This document shows, piece after piece, positions 61,620 to 64,000 of a stretch of DNA of 64,000 nt (the first letter of the stretch is position 1; each line of letters begins with the position of its first letter). Location of the stretch: NCBI RefSeq assembly GCF_008704995.1, contig NZ_CP023747.1, forward strand, positions 6,234,001-6,298,000. Reading direction: 5' to 3'. The notes beneath the pieces were generated by a model, which was not told where the DNA came from, searched no databases, and saw only the letters and a program-made list of their open reading frames with translations. A program made the translations under genes and the position numbers. This stretch comes from Streptomyces nodosus. GTDB lineage: Bacteria; Actinomycetota; Actinomycetes; Streptomycetales; Streptomycetaceae.

Positions 61620-62803
61620 GAGGGGCTGCTTTCTGCCGGGGCACGGCGGTGCGCAAGGAGGTCTTGGACGACGGGCGAGGCCAGAGCGAGGGACAGCGGG
61701 ATCAGATCCTTGGAGCGCCAGGCCGAGGTGTTCGTGCTGTCGTGGAGCCGCTCGGGGTCGGACCGTTGCCGCGCGACCGCGGCAACGATCATGGCGGCGT
61801 CCGCACAGGCCGCGGCGGAGACCTTCGCGTCGCGGCGGCGCAGTGCCGCCCGGTGGGCCAGGTCGCGAACGGCCGGATCGCAGTAGGGAGTCAGCGCGAG
61901 CAGGGCGTCGTAGAGGGCCGTCTTCCGGCTCGTCAGAAGCATGGCCGGGGGAGTGCGCCACCAGGGCGGCGAGGAACGGACCGCGCCGGGGGTCGGCACG
62001 TCCCGCAGCACCCGCCACAGCGGGGTGAGTCGGCGTAGCTGGTGCACCGCCCGCGTGGTCCGGGCCACCCGAGGTCCCACCAGCGGAAGGGTGAAGCCGA
62101 GGGCGCCGAGGAAGGCGGACAGCGCGGCGAAGCGGGGGGAGACCCGGTCGATGAGGAAGTCCAGGTCGTGGCCGCTCCAACGGGCACCCACCGCGACCAG
62201 TCGGGTGACGTCGTAGCTCACATGGAGCAGATAGGCGGCGACGAGCAGCCACAGCCCCGCCCGGAGGGACCCCCGGACCTCCCGTGACCAGCGGCCGCAG
62301 AGGACGACGTTGGCGAGTGCCGCCACTCCGTGAGCGACCAGATAGGTGACGATCATCTCCCGGATGTACGGCGTCCTGGCGTAGTAGGCGTCGAACAGCG
62401 TGATCTGCTCCACCGGGGTACGGCCGGCCCGGAACAGTACGAAGACGGCGAGAACGGCCACGGCGTAGACCGTCACGCACCAGAAGGCGGCGCGCCGGGT
62501 CTGCTCCGGTGGCGCCGGCCGCCAGTGGATGATCAGCAGCAGGCTCGCCCCGGAGTACGCGATGAGCGTGGCGTAGACGACCGGCGCGGCGAAGTTGGTC
62601 GTCCCGGAGAGCCGGTTGACGGCGACGATGGAGTCCGGGGCGGCGAGGAACATGATGCAGCCGCCGGCGAGCAGCAGCAGAAAGGCCGAGCGCAGCAAGG
62701 GGTCGCGCCGTCGGCGGAGGAGCGCGGGAAGCTTCAGGACGCAGACCAGGAAGAGCGTCGTCCCGCAGGCGTAGTAGACCGCATCGCCCGGGCCCGCTGT
62801 CAC
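61616..62803 (-). CDS. MAB_1171c-family (DUF6545-like) membrane protein
   Basis: 395 aa. About seven membrane helices in the first 230 residues (AVYYACGTTLFLVCVLKLPALL, FLLLLAGGCIMFLAAPDS, CVTVYAVAVLAVFVLF and others). A cytoplasmic C-terminal domain follows with RRLTPLWRVLRDVPTPGA and ALYDALLALTPYCDPAVRDLA. This layout is that of the putative MAB_1171c transporters of actinobacteria. GTG 62803 with GGGAG 8 bases upstream, 19 bases after the HExxH gene stop. Confidence 0.8.
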   Translation of the reverse strand: MTAGPGDAVYYACGTTLFLVCVLKLPALLRRRRDPLLRSAFLLLLAGGCIMFLAAPDSIVAVNRLSGTTNFAAPVVYATLIAYSGASLLLIIHWRPAPPEQTRRAAFWCVTVYAVAVLAVFVLFRAGRTPVEQITLFDAYYARTPYIREMIVTYLVAHGVAALANVVLCGRWSREVRGSLRAGLWLLVAAYLLHVSYDVTRLVAVGARWSGHDLDFLIDRVSPRFAALSAFLGALGFTLPLVGPRVARTTRAVHQLRRLTPLWRVLRDVPTPGAVRSSPPWWRTPPAMLLTSRKTALYDALLALTPYCDPAVRDLAHRAALRRRDAKVSAAACADAAMIVAAVARQRSDPERLHDSTNTSAWRSKDLIPLSLALASPVVQDLLAHRRAPAESSPS

Positions 62804-62822
62804 CGTGCCGGCTCCCGCCTCG

Positions 62823-63464
62823 TCATATGCGGCGGGAGCCGGAGCCGAACGGGCCGGCTCCGGGGAAGCGGTGGGCCAGGGAGGCCCCGATCCGCCCGGC
62901 TGCCCGGTGCGGGTCGGCCGGGGAGTACGCCTGATGCAGGAGGGACGTCTGGAGGTCGGTGGCGAACCGCAGCCCGAAGCGCTCGGCGTCGAGTTCCTCG
63001 TCCATCCCGCGGGTCTCCGAGCGCGCGGCGTGATGGAGCGCCGCGTCCATCCGGTCGGTGAGGGGCGCATCGGCGTCGTCGGCCTCGCATACGGCTGCCA
63101 CGATGTCCCCGAGGACCGCCGCCCCTTTGCCGTCGGTCGCGCGGGAGGCGGCGACACCATGAGGGACACCGCTGCCGCAGTGGCCGTGGAACATGTGCCA
63201 TGCCTCATGGCCGATGATCACAAGCTGGTGTTCGGGGTCGGTGTTCTCCTCGTAGACGATCAGGTCGTGGCTGGTGCGGTCCACCCACAGCCCGCTGGCC
63301 GTCACGGGCGGAAAGGCCGCCTTACGGAGCCGGACGGTGCGTCCCCGCACCCGGGTCAGGGCCTGGCCGATCAGGGGGATGACGTCCTCGTCACCGGCCG
63401 GCGGCTGTAGATTGCGGATGAGCTGGGCGCTCAGCCGCCGCATCGCCCGTGACCCCGCGCTCAC
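62823..63464 (-). CDS. HExxH (ImmA/IrrE-like) protein
   Basis: 213 aa. IIGHEAWHMFHGHCG near residue 75 carries a zinc-peptidase-like HEAWH. TSHDLIVYEENTDPEHQLV before it is typical of the IrrE-like proteins often annotated as toxin components next to MAB_1171c genes. The usual HTH partner upstream is missing here. GTG 63464 has GGGAAAGAG upstream; an internal ATG at 63443 has no RBS. First gene of a three-gene coupled set. Confidence 0.75.
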   Translation of the reverse strand: MSAGSRAMRRLSAQLIRNLQPPAGDEDVIPLIGQALTRVRGRTVRLRKAAFPPVTASGLWVDRTSHDLIVYEENTDPEHQLVIIGHEAWHMFHGHCGSGVPHGVAASRATDGKGAAVLGDIVAAVCEADDADAPLTDRMDAALHHAARSETRGMDEELDAERFGLRFATDLQTSLLHQAYSPADPHRAAGRIGASLAHRFPGAGPFGSGSRRI

Positions 63465-63629
63465 CGGTCTCTTTCCCGGTCATCGGGTTCCGGCAGGGCG
63501 GAACGCCGGGATCCCCCACCGCGGACGGTCGCTGAGGGAGGCGGGACGGGCTCCACCGGGGTCCTCCGTGGGGGCACAGATGATCAGATTGGTGTGCACA
63601 TGGCACTTTACTGACGTCCCGCACCGTTA

Positions 63630-63653
63630 TCAACGAGCGTCTGTCAACGAGCG
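63630..63653. repeat. direct repeats upstream of HExxH gene
   Basis: TCAACGAGCG occurs at 63630-63639 and 63644-63653 (14-base period), with a weaker third copy (GCAACGATC) after 63658. It may be a regulator site for the trio starting at 63464. Confidence 0.4.
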
Positions 63654-63710
63654 CCATGGCAACGATCTTCGTATCGACGATCGGCGGAGGAGATCCCGTG
63701 CGCAGGGGGT

Positions 63711-64000
63711 TCAGGAGCGCGGCACCGCCCTCTCCTCCGCTGCGGGAGCGGCCACGGCAGCCGCCTGGTCCTCGCTGAAGCTCATCACCGGGGGCTTCCG
63801 GCTGAACAGCCGGGTCAGGAACAGCAGATACAGGAAACCGGCCAGCATCCAGCAGAGCCCGACCTCGAAGGTGATGCCCTCCAGGCTGGTCCACAGCCAG
63901 AGCGTCAGCGCGAAGCCGACGATCGGCAGCAGCCCGTAGGAGAGCAGGTCGCGCCCGCTCCGCCGGCCCTTGTCGACCAGATAGTGCTTGACCACGCTCA
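63711..64000 (-). CDS. APC-family amino-acid permease, C-terminal part
   Basis: Partial: 95 codons and a stop; the N-terminus lies beyond the right edge. Two membrane helices (LLSYGLLPIVGFALTLWLW and VGLCWMLAGFLYLLFLTRLF) and the VVKHYLVDKGRRSGRD loop before them are typical of the C-terminus of amino-acid/polyamine permeases. The frame stays open to base 64000. Confidence 0.75.
   Translation of the reverse strand, partial: SVVKHYLVDKGRRSGRDLLSYGLLPIVGFALTLWLWTSLEGITFEVGLCWMLAGFLYLLFLTRLFSRKPPVMSFSEDQAAAVAAPAAEERAVPRS

Overview
The window is very GC-rich, with strongly third-position-GC coding sequence, GGAGG-type ribosome binding sites, frequent 4-base start/stop overlaps, many secreted proteins and no insertion sequences. 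Its gene families (TerD, DUF574 methyltransferase, MAB_1171c family, DUF2510, S-type guanyl RNase, icmF) point to a Streptomyces chromosome. I recognise 43 protein-coding genes, the last running off the right edge. I see no rRNA, tRNA, CRISPR array, transposase or attachment site.

Left part (1-9.5 kb): a small secreted protein; an NfeD-like/SPFH/unknown operon; a DUF504-LigT RNA-end protein; a run of envelope genes (TerD fusion, lytic transglycosylase, DUF2510 protein); a membrane acyltransferase-like protein; and a secreted guanyl-specific RNase of the RNase Sa type.

The most unusual block (9.6-30 kb) is an atypical type VII secretion (T7SS) locus. A leftward unit encodes a 2772-residue protein with a T7SS signal-like N-terminus, a beta-helix protein fused to an EccA-like AAA+ ATPase, and a membrane-anchored ricin-B lectin. 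A divergent rightward unit encodes a 312-aa putative substrate and two small WXG100-size proteins that lack the W-x-G motif. A convergent leftward unit encodes an ECF sigma factor, a small coupled ORF, a membrane protein and an FHA-bearing three-ATPase EccC. EccB, EccD, EccE and mycosin are not in the window. The two divergent units share a mirror-image pair of ECF-like promoters, which the locus sigma factor may read.

30-44 kb: a secreted glycerophosphodiester phosphodiesterase, then a furanoside-use locus. This comprises a YtfQ/YtfR/YtfT/YjfF-like ABC importer with a LacI repressor, a secreted GH2 enzyme with PA14 and LamG domains, and a divergent Tat-exported GH127 enzyme. The two enzyme genes carry the same LacI-operator-like element in mirrored orientation.

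44-57 kb: two SAM methyltransferases, the fused isobutyryl-CoA mutase IcmF, a polytopic membrane protein, and a second sugar locus (debranching-type glucosidase, divergent LacI regulator, lipoprotein and two permeases, with no ATPase).

57-64 kb: two alpha/beta hydrolases (one secreted), a translationally coupled trio (HExxH protein, MAB_1171c-type membrane protein, FAD oxidoreductase) and the C-terminus of an amino-acid permease. Strong hairpins separate most transcription units.
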